Positions 21,186 through 32,299 of a stretch of DNA of 64,000 nucleotides are shown here, piece by piece. The stretch comes from Datisca glomerata. Its lineage: Eukaryota; Streptophyta; Magnoliopsida; Cucurbitales; Datiscaceae. The translations under genes were made by a program, and so were the position numbers. Position 1 is the first letter of the stretch; each line of letters starts with the position of its first letter. The notes beneath the pieces are model-generated. The model did not search any database. It saw nothing but the letters and a program-made list of their open reading frames with translations, and was not told the DNA's origin. Location: contig QANY01008042.1 of the NCBI GenBank assembly GCA_003255025.1, positions 2,096,077 through 2,160,076 on the forward strand, written 5' to 3'.

Positions 21186-23544
21186 GCTCAATATGAAGGT
21201 AATCAAACATTGTCAATCTTGCAAATGTTGTACGGTTTTCTCTAGGTGATAGAATGTTGGTTGATTGATTATCACGTATATCGCACGTGAATATTGACTA
21301 TTTTGATAAAATGTTAATATTTGAAACTCTTTTGATTTTGAAAAATTTATGCAAGTTACACATATCCAATTTTTTAAAATATTTTTAAATACAAATAAAT
21401 ATATCTTACTAGTATATTCAAGTGTTTAATACAAAAGTGGCTATAAAATAACTACTAATTGAAAGAATGTAATTTTCAAGCAAACACTTCTAACCACACT
21501 GTATATTCCAATGACTTAAATCATATGATATTTAGATCATGTAGGAAAAGGATAAAATAATGTAATTCAATTTGGCACAAGCGTCTAGAAACAATGGATT
21601 TAACACATTGTTAAAAAAATGGATTTCACACTTTTTTTATTATTTTGTCTTCTAATAAGATTTAATTTAAACCGTCTATTTTTAACAGGATTGGCCTAGA
21701 TTTAAAATCATTCCCTCCTATTCTTTGTTGGCACCTTTTGCTGCACAAAATTGGACCGTACCCAGCTGTTTCATTTTCTTTTGTTGGAACCTCAAATGCA
21801 TTTCACGCTGCATTGTGGTTTGGCATTAAGTCAATTTTGACGTTAGTCAAAGCTAGTTGAGCTCACTATAGATAGTATAGGCATAGAGAATGAAATTGAA
21901 TGGGCCATCATAAGAATAAACAGTTTCCGTTAGATTCCAAAATGAATGATTAAGATGTACTTTGATTTTAAAAAATATAAGTAAACAATAGATTTATTTT
22001 TTAAATTCTGTTTTAAAAGAATCTGAATGGTTTAGATTTAAATTAACATATTAGAGATGATATATATTAGTCATATATTCACACTCAAAATTTTTATAAA
22101 ACAAATAGTCTTCCCAAAATTATCAAAATAAAAATAACTACTTTTTATTAAGTTTTAATTCATTCATTACCAAATAAAACTCAAGCATTTGTTCAATTAA
22201 CAAAACATCTATGTAGTATATTTTAATCTTTTTATTGATATGCCATTAAAATATGAACATGGATCCTCTCCTTGTTTTATTTTCTCATTACTTATCTTTG
22301 ACTTTTTATTATAACCATCAATCCTGATCATAAACATCCAACTGATTAATTTCATTCCATGTCATTAAAATTTTACCATCTTAATCTTATATGTCATTAA
22401 TTATTCTTAATTATCAACATTAATCTTTAATACACATATTATCTTTCCACCTCATATCATTTACCTATTACTAAAAAGTCAAGTTTTCATATTTTAAGTG
22501 ACTTCATTATCATTTTTTTCTTTCAAATAATATACGTAGTTTCTAAAATGAGTATCTAGAATTTGAAAATGGTAACTGTCTGATTTTTTTTTTTGTATAA
22601 CGTGTTAGGATCATAAGAATTAAGAGACAAATGTATTTATATAATTCGACTACAATAATCTACATAAAATATTTTTTATCTTATATTATAAATGTAGTTG
22701 AGATTACAAGGTAAATTTAAATGATATTAGATGTAGTTATCGTTAGATTTGTCTATTATAGTGATATATGATTGAGATTGAAAATTAAGAATAGTTAAAG
22801 AGAGGAAAAGCCAAGGTGAGGATCCATGCCCTTGGAATGTTAGTCCTACGAGACTTTCCATTTATGTTGTTGTATTGGAATCACTGTGATATTAGTCAAA
22901 GTATGCCAATTTTCATCTAAGCTACTAATTATTTATAATTTTAACTGCAGTGGCAAATCGTGTATATAATATAGAGAGAGAGAAAAAAAAATCTAAAAAT
23001 GAAGAGTGTCATTGCACTCATTGCCTTATAAGGGAAATATATCCCCTTCGAGATTTCAATAGAAGGAGATCTGTTAGGTTAATTATGACTGTTCATTTTA
23101 GTACAGATGATCACGATCACCTCAATGCAAACGTTGGTATGAAAATACAATTTTTAATTTTTTTCCTTACATTTTGTCATTTTCCTAGGATAAATTTGAG
23201 CCGCCCATTCATGTAATGGATGGCCTAGATTAAACAATACTCTCTCATGCTTCATCTCTATTTAAAAGTTAATTACCACAATAAAATTCAAAATGATTAA
23301 GTTTTGCATAGTATCATATGGGAAATCTTTGTTGTTTGTTGTAAAATAGTATTGAAAATTCAATACTTCTCTGGTTAATATGCTAACACGTGTTTGAAGA
23401 CCGTGTTTTATACTGAATTTTTTTGGGAAATCTTTTTCCAACATTATTGTTGTACCCTACTTAAGTGAACTGAAATTTTAGTTCGGCTTGATTACCATTC
23501 GTGATTTGGTCGGTATATTGATGAGCTGAACTATAAACATATAT
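21186..23544. other. AT-rich spacer without recognisable gene
   Basis: About 2.3 kb with no protein similarity I can recognise. A short open frame at 22950-23216 has low-complexity Lys-rich sequence and no family resemblance. Around 23465-23545 are a few GTTCGGCTTG-like words that could be a hAT-like MITE remnant. Confidence 0.5.
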
Positions 23545-24119
23545 AAAAGAGAAATTTACGAACTCTTAAAATTTTAATATGAAATAAGATGGATACCATG
23601 AATTTGGGGATTTTTTTTTTGCTAAACTAGACCACTGAACTAACCGTTTTATAGAAATTGACATTATCACTAATTTTTGCTTACCTTGACCTCGGGTCCA
23701 TCATCAATTTAAAATCAGTTTATGAAGCCAAAAAGCCCCATTCACGAATTCCAAACGTTGGCTAAAAAAAGTGATGATTGCACTTTTTCATTACACGAAA
23801 CCCCACCCTTTTGTTTCTCTCACTTGCATTTCCCACATTTCTCTCTTACTATTACTATCTCTCTCTCTTGAAGTCGCAGCATCTCTCTTTGCAAATCCTT
23901 GAGTCGTCGTCTCCCACAGCAAGGAAAAATAACAAGGTAAATATTCGAGTTTCTTAGAGTTTTTTTTCTAGATTTCTGCGTTTCTATTTTTTGTGGATGT
24001 CCGAATAACAACAAGGTTATTTATTTGGGTTTCTAATATTTTTTCTCGGTTTCTGAGGGTTTTTTTTCTCTTGGGTTTTTGAGTGTTTTTTTATGGGTTT
24101 CTGAGGTTCTAGTCTTGGT

Positions 24120-24235
24120 GGGTGTATGTTTTCTGGGTTACATGAGGGTCATGTAAGCTACACGAGGACTACTTGATGGTCGTGTACCCCTCATGTAATC
24201 AACACGAGGATTACGCGAGCATCATGTAGATCTTC
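24120..24235. repeat. Palindromic GTAGnCTACACGA repeats in DUF1985 intron (G1)
   Basis: Short, degenerate set of the same words (CATGAGGGTCATGTAAGCTA, CACGAGGACTAC, CGTGTACCCCTCATGTAA) that form longer arrays between 36.3 and 46 kb. It lies between the leader exon and the DUF1985 exon, the same place as in the other two copies. Confidence 0.75.
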
Positions 24236-24264
24236 TGATCTTATGTTTGCCTTGAATATTCTAC

Positions 24265-24850
24265 AGGTTATGGCTTCATGAAAGATGCAACTAACATACG
24301 TGCATGATGTTATAGTGTTCAAAAAGCAAGGGTCAATGCAAAGTGCAATACCCACTACATAGAAGTTGTCAAGACCAAGCTGACAACTACTCAACTCTCT
24401 CTATTTACGGAGACATGCTTTGGTCATCTCCTTGATCTCTCATCCCTGAAGTTTTCAGCAACTGTATGCCATCAGATGCTGGCCAGGGAGGCTGAATATG
24501 TGGACGACACTCCATCTGAGGAGGAGATCCATTTTATTATCAATGAGGAGCCACTGTGCTTCTCCAAGAAGGAGTTCTCTTTAATTACCAGACTAAATTT
24601 TGGTGAAGCTTGAGATGAGAAGAAAACCTGTGGCCCCAACAAACTTTCTAGATCTGTACTTTCCCAAAACCCGATCAATAACCACGACTGAGTTGGAGGA
24701 GAAGTTCAAGAGCTCTGAATATAAGTCAGATTCTGATGAGGTCAAGATGGCTCTGATTTATTTGCTAGAGCATTTTGTGTTGGAGAAGGAGAACTGCCTA
24801 ATTGAGAAGACATGGTTTGTTTTAGTTGACGACTTCGAAGCGTGTTAGCT
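24265..24850 (+). pseudogene. DUF1985 protein gene of MULE, broken (G1)
   Basis: The exon opens after TTCTACAG at about 24267 with an ATG directly following (MAS, then a stop). Reading resumes as KTKLTTTQLSLFTETCFGHL, then REAEYVDDTPSEEEIHFIIN and CFSKKEFSLITRLNFGEA, then after a frameshift SITTTELEEKFKSSEYKSD and MALIYLLEHFVLEKENCLI (to 24848). This is the DUF1985 domain found next to Ulp1 C48 peptidases in plant MULE genes. At least two stops and a frameshift disable it. Confidence 0.75.
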
Positions 24851-26224
24851 GAAAAATTTTACTTGTACAACTGAGTTTCAAGTTTTGGTTTCTTGAAAAA
24901 TTATATATTTCAGATTAAGACCGTGTTAGCCTAATAAGTCATAACAAGACTTTCAATATTCTAGAATTTTATTCTGACAAATTTTCATTTTTCTTGTGAC
25001 AAAAAGATATGAGTCTCAAATTAAGTTATGTTTTGGTAGAAATATATTACTTTCACGAAGATATAAGTATATAGGTTTATAGGAATCGAGATACCCCCAA
25101 TTCAACTAAACTGAAGAATTTATGTTAGAGTTGGATATTTATGGTGTGCTATGTTAGTGTTTCCGATTAGAAATGTTTTTAAACATTAAAATAAAATTAT
25201 CTTAGTTCATAATTATGCCAATATATATTTTTGTACAAAGCGCTTGCATATACTTTAAAGCATATTCATATGCAGTAGAAGCGTTTTATAAACACTTGAG
25301 CTCGTGTTTCTTGTAGAAATACTTCCATATACCAAAATGTGTTTAAACAACAATATTTGATAAGCATATGTTATTCGAAGTAGTATTTTTGAATAAGAAA
25401 TAATCCGGATCCGTCTTATACGGCCCCAGAAACCTAGAAACGGCAGACATTAATTATCTTCAATGAGAAAGAGAATGTAGGATGACCAAATTGATATGAA
25501 TATGGTTTATTTATTTATGTCCAAAAAGGATCCATATACACATGTCACACTTCATTGACAACAAAGTTAACATTAAATTGGATTTGAGATTTCGACGTCT
25601 CAAAATTTGTGCTCCATTTAAAGGATCCTTATCTTTTATCTTTGATCAAGATTATCTGTTTTCATTTGAACCATGTAGATTGACGAATATGATCATCTCA
25701 TATTCGATGAGAACAAGAGTTGATACAGAACTATTCCGATACATATACTAATATGCTGAGACTACAAAAGTCGATCCAGTGATGAGATCACCACGTACTG
25801 GGTCGATATCGAAGAAGGGCCCATGAAAACAACTCCACCCATTTCCAAGTATAATTTTTTTAGGTTAAAATACAAAAATACGGTCAAAAAATTGAATAAG
25901 GGTAAAAATGTAAAAAAAATTAGACTCCAAGTTTTGAGGAGGAAGATGAGTTGGTGTATGCCAAACAATCATAACTTAAACGACCTTCTCATAACTTCAC
26001 AAGGAAATAGGTGCTACCTACATAGTACAGAGCATGTAATTTACAGATGACAAACTGTGCATTATCTTTCTCATAACTACTTGACCTAGATTTACACACG
26101 ATACCAGTCCAGACCTTTGAAATTATGGTTTTATGCACTTGGATTCCAGAAACACCCATTAGGAACTGAACTCAGGACCTCAATGAACATTCCAGGATGA
26201 TTGTCTGGATGCTGTATGAACAAA
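24851..26224. other. Spacer and 3' flank of SAM-domain gene
   Basis: AT-rich, no gene recognised. The right few hundred bases (about 25950-26224) should carry the 3' UTR of the leftward-transcribed SAM-domain gene. The open frames at 25542-25751 and 25823-26050 have no family resemblance. Confidence 0.5.
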
Positions 26225-27052
26225 CTAAAAAGACTCAAAACAATATGGCTGGCAGACACAGTCAATTGCATGTATCAGTTTTCTCCGTGGCCCCACAGCA
26301 ATTGCTCCCATATCCTTGAGCTTTTTCATGGTCAGATTCACCAGCTGAAACTTATTGATACTTTTCCTCTGGAAAATCTTCACAAATTGGCTAAGTCCTA
26401 AGGATAAAAGCCATCTGCTTAACCCACCAGCTTTCTGAAGCTTCCTCTCAAGATTAATTGCCCTCAGCCTTTGATTCAAAGATGATCCCCCATCAAGGAA
26501 GTGAGCAGGACCATACAACACTCTTGGCTGCTTTACGAAATTAGAGGTGATAGATGATCTTAACATACCAAATCGATCTGGCATTCTTGATTCGACTATT
26601 CTGTCTTGCTTCAATGGCTTTGCTAATGTTAAAAAATGTTGGGTGGGAGAAGCTTTCTTACTTGAATGAGCAATGTTTTGGGAATTAATTGCCAAGGCCT
26701 TCTCTTGATCATTAGCTGAAGGCATTGTGAGACATGTCTCATTAGGTAATTCAGCATGTCTGTTTACTGTATTACTTGGAATGGTTTGCAATTGCAGCTG
26801 ACTATCTTCAGGGTCTGGAGTTGGGGATACTTTGGCAATGGCAACAGGTAGAGGAGGCACTAGAATGGTGACCTTTTGTTTCTTAACCATCACCCAACTA
26901 TCTTCTCCATGCAAATCTAGATCAATATCAGAGATTGAAGAGTCAATCAGGTTGCTACGAGAGCGGTTTTTTTTTGCCAAGAGCTGTCTTTGCTTTGTTT
27001 TTACCATCACGATTGAACCTGCTAGTTTAATATAAGTTAAGCCGTCACTCAT
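26225..27052 (-). CDS. SAM-domain protein (plant, single coding exon)
   Basis: A 275-aa product if started at the ATG at 27052 (MSDGLTYIKLAGSIVMVK). The frame stays open to an ATG at 27097, but an AG acceptor-like CCCAAACTTAG lies between, so a leader intron probably ends just upstream of 27052. After a basic N-terminus (KTKQRQLLAKKNRSRS) comes an acidic patch and a motif SWVMVKKQKVTILVPPLP. A Ser/Pro-rich linker follows, then a sterile alpha motif at about residues 211-265 (GLSRWLLSLGLSQFVKIF ... LKDMGAIAVGPRRKLIHAI). SAM domains mediate protein or RNA binding; the specific role of this plant group is not known to me. The frame is intact over its whole length. Confidence 0.82.
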   Translation of the reverse strand: MSDGLTYIKLAGSIVMVKTKQRQLLAKKNRSRSNLIDSSISDIDLDLHGEDSWVMVKKQKVTILVPPLPVAIAKVSPTPDPEDSQLQLQTIPSNTVNRHAELPNETCLTMPSANDQEKALAINSQNIAHSSKKASPTQHFLTLAKPLKQDRIVESRMPDRFGMLRSSITSNFVKQPRVLYGPAHFLDGGSSLNQRLRAINLERKLQKAGGLSRWLLSLGLSQFVKIFQRKSINKFQLVNLTMKKLKDMGAIAVGPRRKLIHAIDCVCQPYCFESF

Positions 27053-28534
27053 TTTCCAGGAAACTCTAAGTTTGGGGAAAAACAGAGAGCAAATCATGCA
27101 AAACGTTAGAGACCGATAAAAACTTTAAACACACATCCCAATTGCTGAATGGATTTCCCTATGCACTAAATTCAATGACATGCCTCATTCCAGAAATAAG
27201 AACAAATGAATGTAGTTTCACTATCACTGAATCATACATTAAAAATACAGCATCCCCATCTTCTGTACTAATGGACCATGTCATCATTAATTAAAACAGC
27301 TCATTGCTTAAGAGTCAGAGAACATAATACTTATTAGATTAATTGACATCCAAATGCATATTCATAAAGCATAGAAAAATTAGATTTCTATCCTTATAAT
27401 ATGAAACTCAGATCTCAGTGTAATTGGGCATACCGTTTATAGAATAACATATGAGGACGAAATAGAAAAAAATGACAACTTTTGCAATACAGATCAACTG
27501 TCAGCTCATTTAGACACTAAGAAGGCTTTTCTTCAACAACTAAAAGATAAGGACGAGGCCAATTTTTGTATTATGAATGCCTTGTCCACCACGCATATTT
27601 GTGAGCTTTCAAACAAGCTCCATGGACATAACTCAAGCAAGCTTTAAGAAGCTCAGGTTAGAACTATCAGTAGTATATGGCAATAAGCTGCTCCAGAGAT
27701 TATATTTTTTTCAAGTACGTCTTCACTAGAGAGGAACATGTAGATTCCTTAGCCATCTCCCACTCTTCCACAATTCAACCTTAGCCATTTCTCACAAAAG
27801 AACAGGAGGTACAAGTTTCCACCTTTGCTGCTTTAACAGAAAGGGTCAATAACAGATCTCTCAGTAACTTTGAACCTGGCGAGACAGAAAAGACTCCAAA
27901 ACCTGAGTGCTGAGTTCCAGTCACAAAAGATGATGTTCATTTTTCACCAATATTTCCATAGTTATGGGCGTCAAACGATGGTCGTGAAAACTACCAACAT
28001 AAACCTATAATTAGATTACATACACTTCTTGTGACTAGCCTACATGTTTCAGATTTTATAAGCCATTACTGAATTACAACAAATAGACGGAATCAACTTA
28101 ATGATTACGGCTAATCTAACGAAAGTTTGACATTGCATCACAATACTAAACAAAAATGAACCCAAAGCCATTCTTTGACTAGATTCCACACAAGGGATAG
28201 CAGTTAGAATTTGCAAGGTGTAATGTGATACATATATTATACATTTAGACCTAGTCTAAATAAACGAACAAATACAAAGAAGCTAACCAACTGTAACTTT
28301 CTTTGCTTTGCCTCATATTTTCTTGGAAGCCAAACAAGAACAACAGAACTGTGGAATTGGGAATGAAAATAAGTAAAACCAAAGAATATGTTACCGATTG
28401 GGGAGACCTCAAGGACGAGAAGCGCGGATATCGGGTCGTCAAGGGTAGAGCGAGACCTAAGAACGAAACACCAAGGAAATTAGATATCACGAACCATGGA
28501 AGCGATATGGAATTACTGAGGAGCTGAAATCAGC
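27053..28534 (-). other. Likely leader intron and 5' UTR of SAM-domain gene
   Basis: About 1.5 kb with no other gene. CCCAAACTTAG near 27078 looks like a 3' splice site. A leader exon near 28500-28600, followed on the minus strand by a donor such as CTCA|GTAATT, would fit a 5' UTR intron. The exact splice pairing cannot be fixed without transcripts. Confidence 0.4.
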
Positions 28535-28745
28535 AAATGCAGAAAGAGAGAGAGGGATGACGATTTTTGAGTACTCAGGTTTGATTCCTTCGCAAATACC
28601 CAACCTGTTCGTTCTTCGTTGTAGACGATCGACCACAGGCTCTTGGCCAGCCCGGCTAGTTCTGACATTCAAAAGGTCACGTGTTCTTTCGTGACTGCGT
28701 CCAAAAAACTTCAAACTTCTAGTTAGGAAAATTTCTAAATTTGTT
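28535..28745 (-). promoter_or_regulatory. Putative promoter/5' UTR of SAM gene, duplicated at 33.9 kb
   Basis: Moderately GC-rich block that includes CAACCTGTTCGTTCTTCGTT, CCCGGCTAGTT and a CACGTG (G-box-like) word at about 28678. It lies upstream of the leftward SAM gene. A diverged copy is at 33905-34105 in the same orientation. Promoter function is inferred from position and from the pyrimidine-rich leader-like part on the minus strand. Confidence 0.5.
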
Positions 28746-29940
28746 TAACGTTAAAATAAAAAATTTATAATTACACTTTAATTAAAATATAAATTATATC
28801 TCTATATTTTTTATATTTTTATACTTCTGTCTTTTAATCAAATTGTGAAATGTACTTATATTTTTTTGGTTAAAATTAATAAAAAACTCNTCATTTTTAG
28901 ACCCTCATGTTTACTTTTTAATCTTTTTTCAGATATGAACGTGACTTTTCTAAAGATATTAGTTGACAAAAAAATAACTTTCTTCCCATCTTCAAAATAA
29001 TCGAAAGTGGGAGTAAACTTGCTGGTTTGAAAAAAACCTACTACTATAAAAATTTACAACTGACTAAAATTTTGCTTAAAAAAAATCCAATACTTCGTTC
29101 TATCACAAATCCAATATTTCGAATACAAATAAACATGATGTATCCATAAAATAAAATAGCCAGCTATCTCATCCTAAAATAAACATAATCATCACACAAA
29201 TTAAAAAAAAATTAGATCCAACCAAAAGTATCTCAGACACATATCACACAACATAGCCAACATCTCATGCTAAACCCAACAATGAAATTCAATACACAAA
29301 AAATTCTACTAAAATAGTCCATATCTTACTAAAATACTCACAATCAACACTACATATTTCTTCTTTTTCTCCCTAAGACTACTAGTCGAAAATGATTTCT
29401 TCCTAGGACTTCATCTAGGAAGTTGGACAACACTTGACGTTTCCTGAGATCTCTGCACAACAGTTGATGATCCTTGAAATCTCTTCACATCAATAGTAAC
29501 TCTTCGAACTTATTCAATAAGGTGAATAATAAATAGTAAATAACTGGTAATAAATGTAAGCAATAAATTTTAACAATACATACTGATAATTTAGAAGCCC
29601 AATCAATTAATTAAGTTAGACAACCTAAACAAAATTCAATAAGATTATATTAAAATTATTTAATAAGATTATATTAAAATATGTACAGTCTTCTTTTGGG
29701 TTTTCATTTTTGAGGTGGGAGGTTGGTTGCACATACTGTTATTATGCCCACATCCTTGGTAATTATCACATTCACTATACAAAATATGATATTTTATAAA
29801 GTTTAAATATAAAAATTTCAGTCAGATTAAAAACTCAAAATAACAAATTTTTTGAAAAATCAAGTAAAAACAATTCTTACTATAAGTGAAAACAAAGCGG
29901 ACGGTAAATTAATCAAAAGCGAGACTTAATTGGAGTCAGA
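28746..29940. other. AT-rich spacer
   Basis: No gene or transposon end is recognisable. Confidence 0.5.
28890..28890. other. Ambiguous base in assembly
   Basis: A single N in an AT-rich stretch. Confidence 0.99.
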
Positions 29941-30376
29941 ATTTAAAAAAATTGGAGACGAGGCCTTATCGAGCTCTCACAGAAGCTCAAATCTTTGATT
30001 TTGAGAGAAGCTCAAATCGTTGATTCTCTCTCGCGATTCCTCTCAAATCTTCAGATCCTCAAATTTTCAGTTCAGATCCTTCTCTTTCTCTCGATTCTTC
30101 TCCAGATCCTCTCTCTCGCAGCTTCTCCCTCTCAGACCACCTAGGGCTAGGCCATCGACGAAGAAGAGAGAGCAGCGCTCACTCTCTCATTCATATTTTG
30201 TTTGTTAGGTTCCTGACAGACTTTCTTCTGAAGGTGAGTGAATTTCTCTGCTGTTATCTTCTGTTGGTTTTCACTGTTTTCCGATTTTGTTAAGGTGCAT
30301 CAGGGAGAAAGCTTGGTAATGGAGGAGGCAAAATCAAGCGTAATCCATCGGCTACAGGCCGTGAAGCTCCAATATG
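29941..30376 (+). pseudogene. 5' gene fragment: leader exon, intron, start-codon exon
   Basis: Pyrimidine/purine-rich leader-like sequence ends CTGAAG|GTGAGT at 30233. A 61-bp intron ends GTTAAG at 30294. The next exon has an ATG at 30319 (MEEAKSSVIHRLQAVKLQYG), then a GTAAAT donor at 30377. This looks like the first two exons of a host gene that I cannot identify. Joining it to the exon at 31356 gives the wrong phase (58 nt after the ATG) and an immediate stop, so the two pieces are not parts of one intact gene. Confidence 0.45.
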
Positions 30377-30384
30377 GTAAATCA

Positions 30385-30640
30385 TACAATCAGCTCTCTC
30401 TCTCGCGAAGCTCTCTCTCTCTCAGCTCTCTCACTCAGCTCTCTCTTGAGAAGCGCTCTCTCATCTCTCTCTTTAGAAGCTTGAAAAGCTCTCTCGCGTC
30501 TCTCTCTTTTAGCTCTGTCGCAGCTTCTCTCTCACAGCTCTTTCACATCTCTCTCATCTCGTAGATCTGTCTCGCAACAAGCTCTCTCTCCCTCTCTCTC
30601 TCAGTCTTTACTCTCTCATCTCTGTGCGCAGCTCCCTCCT
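30385..30640. repeat. CT-rich low-complexity tract
   Basis: Runs of CTCTCT interspersed with CAGCT and GAAGC, following the start-codon exon donor. The Leu/Ser-rich open frames it creates are composition artefacts. Confidence 0.8.
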
Positions 30641-31078
30641 ACTTTGATTTCACAGCTCAGAGCCAGAGGTAAGGGCTTTTTCTTGTGAGGTGGCTTCAAT
30701 CTCCTATTCATGTCTGTTTTTTGTCTAATTTTTAAGATTTTTGTGAGATTTTCTGATTGTCAGACTTGCAAGCAACTTTTGATGAAATAGCGGTGTTTAG
30801 AGCTATCTTGAGATGGAGAATATGCCAGATTTTTTAATAAAGGCCGAGTGGAGTGCTGTCGAGTTATTAGTTTTCTTGGCTGGAATGAGTGGTGGTTTAG
30901 GGCTGAGTTGAGGTGGGATGGAGAATTTGCCAGTTTTTTGCTTAAGACTTGGTGGAGTTTTCGAGTTATTGTCTACAATTACTTTGTGTTTTATTAGTTT
31001 CACCCTCGTAAATAACAGGTTGTAGAAAAGAAGATCCATAATTCTTTCAAGATTTTATGGCACGAAGAACTTCGATTA

Positions 31079-31308
31079 AATAATACATATTTTAAACCTA
31101 AAATGTGTACTAAAATAGCTTGTGTCAAGTTACATTAAATCTTAGTCTTGAAGTTTAAATGTTTTCCTGTCTTGCTGCTGAAGAACTCCTATGAAATAAT
31201 ACATGTTTTAAAACTAGAATGTATACTGCAATAGCTTGTATCAAGTTACATTAAAATTTAGTCTTGAAGTTTAAATGTTTTTCCTTTCTCGCTGCTGCAG
31301 AATGTACC
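31079..31308. repeat. Tandem duplication, about 116-bp unit, two copies
   Basis: Copies start at 31079 and 31195 (both AATAATACAT) and share TCAAGTTACATTAAA and AGTCTTGAAGTTTAAATG, with about 10% difference. It directly precedes the FtsZ-like exon. Confidence 0.85.
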
Positions 31309-31355
31309 CCATTTACTTTACTAATTATTCTATTTAATCTTTTTGTTCGTTGTAG

Positions 31356-31490
31356 GTGGTTAGTGCTAGATATGGTTCGGAACACACTGCAGCAGTAGAT
31401 ATTCTTAGAACTATAAAATCCAGAAATGGATTTAGTGCGACAATTGTCTTGAAGCCTTTCAGCTTTGAAGGGAAGAGGCGCCAAGATGAG
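31356..31490 (+). pseudogene. FtsZ-like (ARC3-type) exon fragment
   Basis: An open exon with a TTGTAG acceptor and a GAG|GTAATG donor. Its 45 codons read SARYGSEHTAAVDILRTIKS then SATIVLKPFSFEGKRRQDE. From memory of the family, the KPFSFEGxxR motif is that of the tubulin/FtsZ-like GTPase region of the plastid-division protein ARC3. No other exon of such a gene is found nearby, and the next recognisable exon comes from an RNA helicase. It is therefore a captured or translocated single exon. The splice sites are intact, so it could enter a chimeric transcript. Confidence 0.5.
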
Positions 31491-32075
31491 GTAATGCAGC
31501 ATAGAATTAATTTTATTCAGTGTAAAAAAATATTTTATATCAGATTTTGTAAGAACATCAAACTAAATGATTATTTACAGTGTACTAAAATACTCAGTTA
31601 AGGTTGAGATGTCAAAACCAATGGATTGATATAACCGAGTGCTAATTGAACTATTTTGCTAAGTAGAGGTACATAACCACCTAACCTTTTAGCTGTGACT
31701 ACTGGCATATTTTATCTTGACATGTCTTTCTTGGCTATGTTATCTTGACCTGTCTTTTTTGGCTACCTGACTAGCTGCCTCCCTTGATTGCACAAAGAGC
31801 TTCCCTGCCTTGCTTTATGCTTTTGATACAATCAGATGAGCTTCCTCCTTTTACAACTGAAGAAAGTAATGAAGAAAGATAGGATTCATTACTGACTTTT
31901 TCTTCAAGCCTTTATGAGTAGCTAGCTGAGATAGTCCTATAGGATATCATTCAACATGGATTAAAAAGATCGGTAGACTATCCTTTCTTTGAACGTATAG
32001 GCTAACGTCATCCTTGCTTTTGCTTGAGTATGAAGGAGAGGCACTGGGAAAGGATAAGATGCAAATGCAAACACA

Positions 32076-32241
32076 ATGGCTTCTTTGTTTTGTCAAGTTT
32101 CTACCCTTGTTCTGAAAAATGAATTCCCACATATTGTTGTTGGAACACCTGGGAGAATACTGGCACTGGCAAGAGATAAGGAACTTTCTTTGAAGAATGT
32201 TCGTCACCTGGATAAATGTGACAAAATGCTTGAGTCACTTG
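32076..32241 (+). pseudogene. UAP56-type DEAD-box RNA helicase exon fragment
   Basis: Reads [20 protein letters not shown] then [23 protein letters not shown], followed by a GTATGA donor. This is the exon of UAP56/RH15-RH56 around motif Ib (TPGR) and motif II. The DECD box is damaged: residues before it are missing and the Glu is replaced by Lys. No other helicase exon is present. It lies beside the ARC3-like exon in the same orientation and just left of a MULE transposase remnant. Confidence 0.75.
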
Positions 32242-32299
32242 GTATGATTTTCTTATGTTTTTTAACTACATATTTTTTAATATCTGTGCACTGATATCC

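Larger units (their letters stand above)
23545..24850 (+). mobile_element. Truncated Kaonashi-type MULE, copy G1
   Basis: Shares with the right end of the copy at 39600-46503 (reverse complement) the terminal region, the pyrimidine-rich 5' leader exon ending ...AACAAG|GTAA at about 23936, an intron with palindromic repeats, and the DUF1985 exon. Terminal similarity can be followed to about 23545. The copy breaks off at about 24850 inside DUF1985 and lacks the Ulp1 and mudrA parts. Confidence 0.6.

Noticed and set aside
22950..23216. 88-codon plus-strand frame
   Set aside because: Lys-rich low-complexity start and hydrophobic tail without recognisable domain; no support from context.
28487..28714. 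75-codon minus-strand frame upstream of the SAM gene
   Set aside because: Overlaps the duplicated promoter/leader block; the corresponding copy at 33.9 kb does not keep the frame.
30238..30564. 108-codon Ser/Leu-rich open frame
   Set aside because: Runs through two predicted splice sites and a CTCTCT tract; composition artefact.
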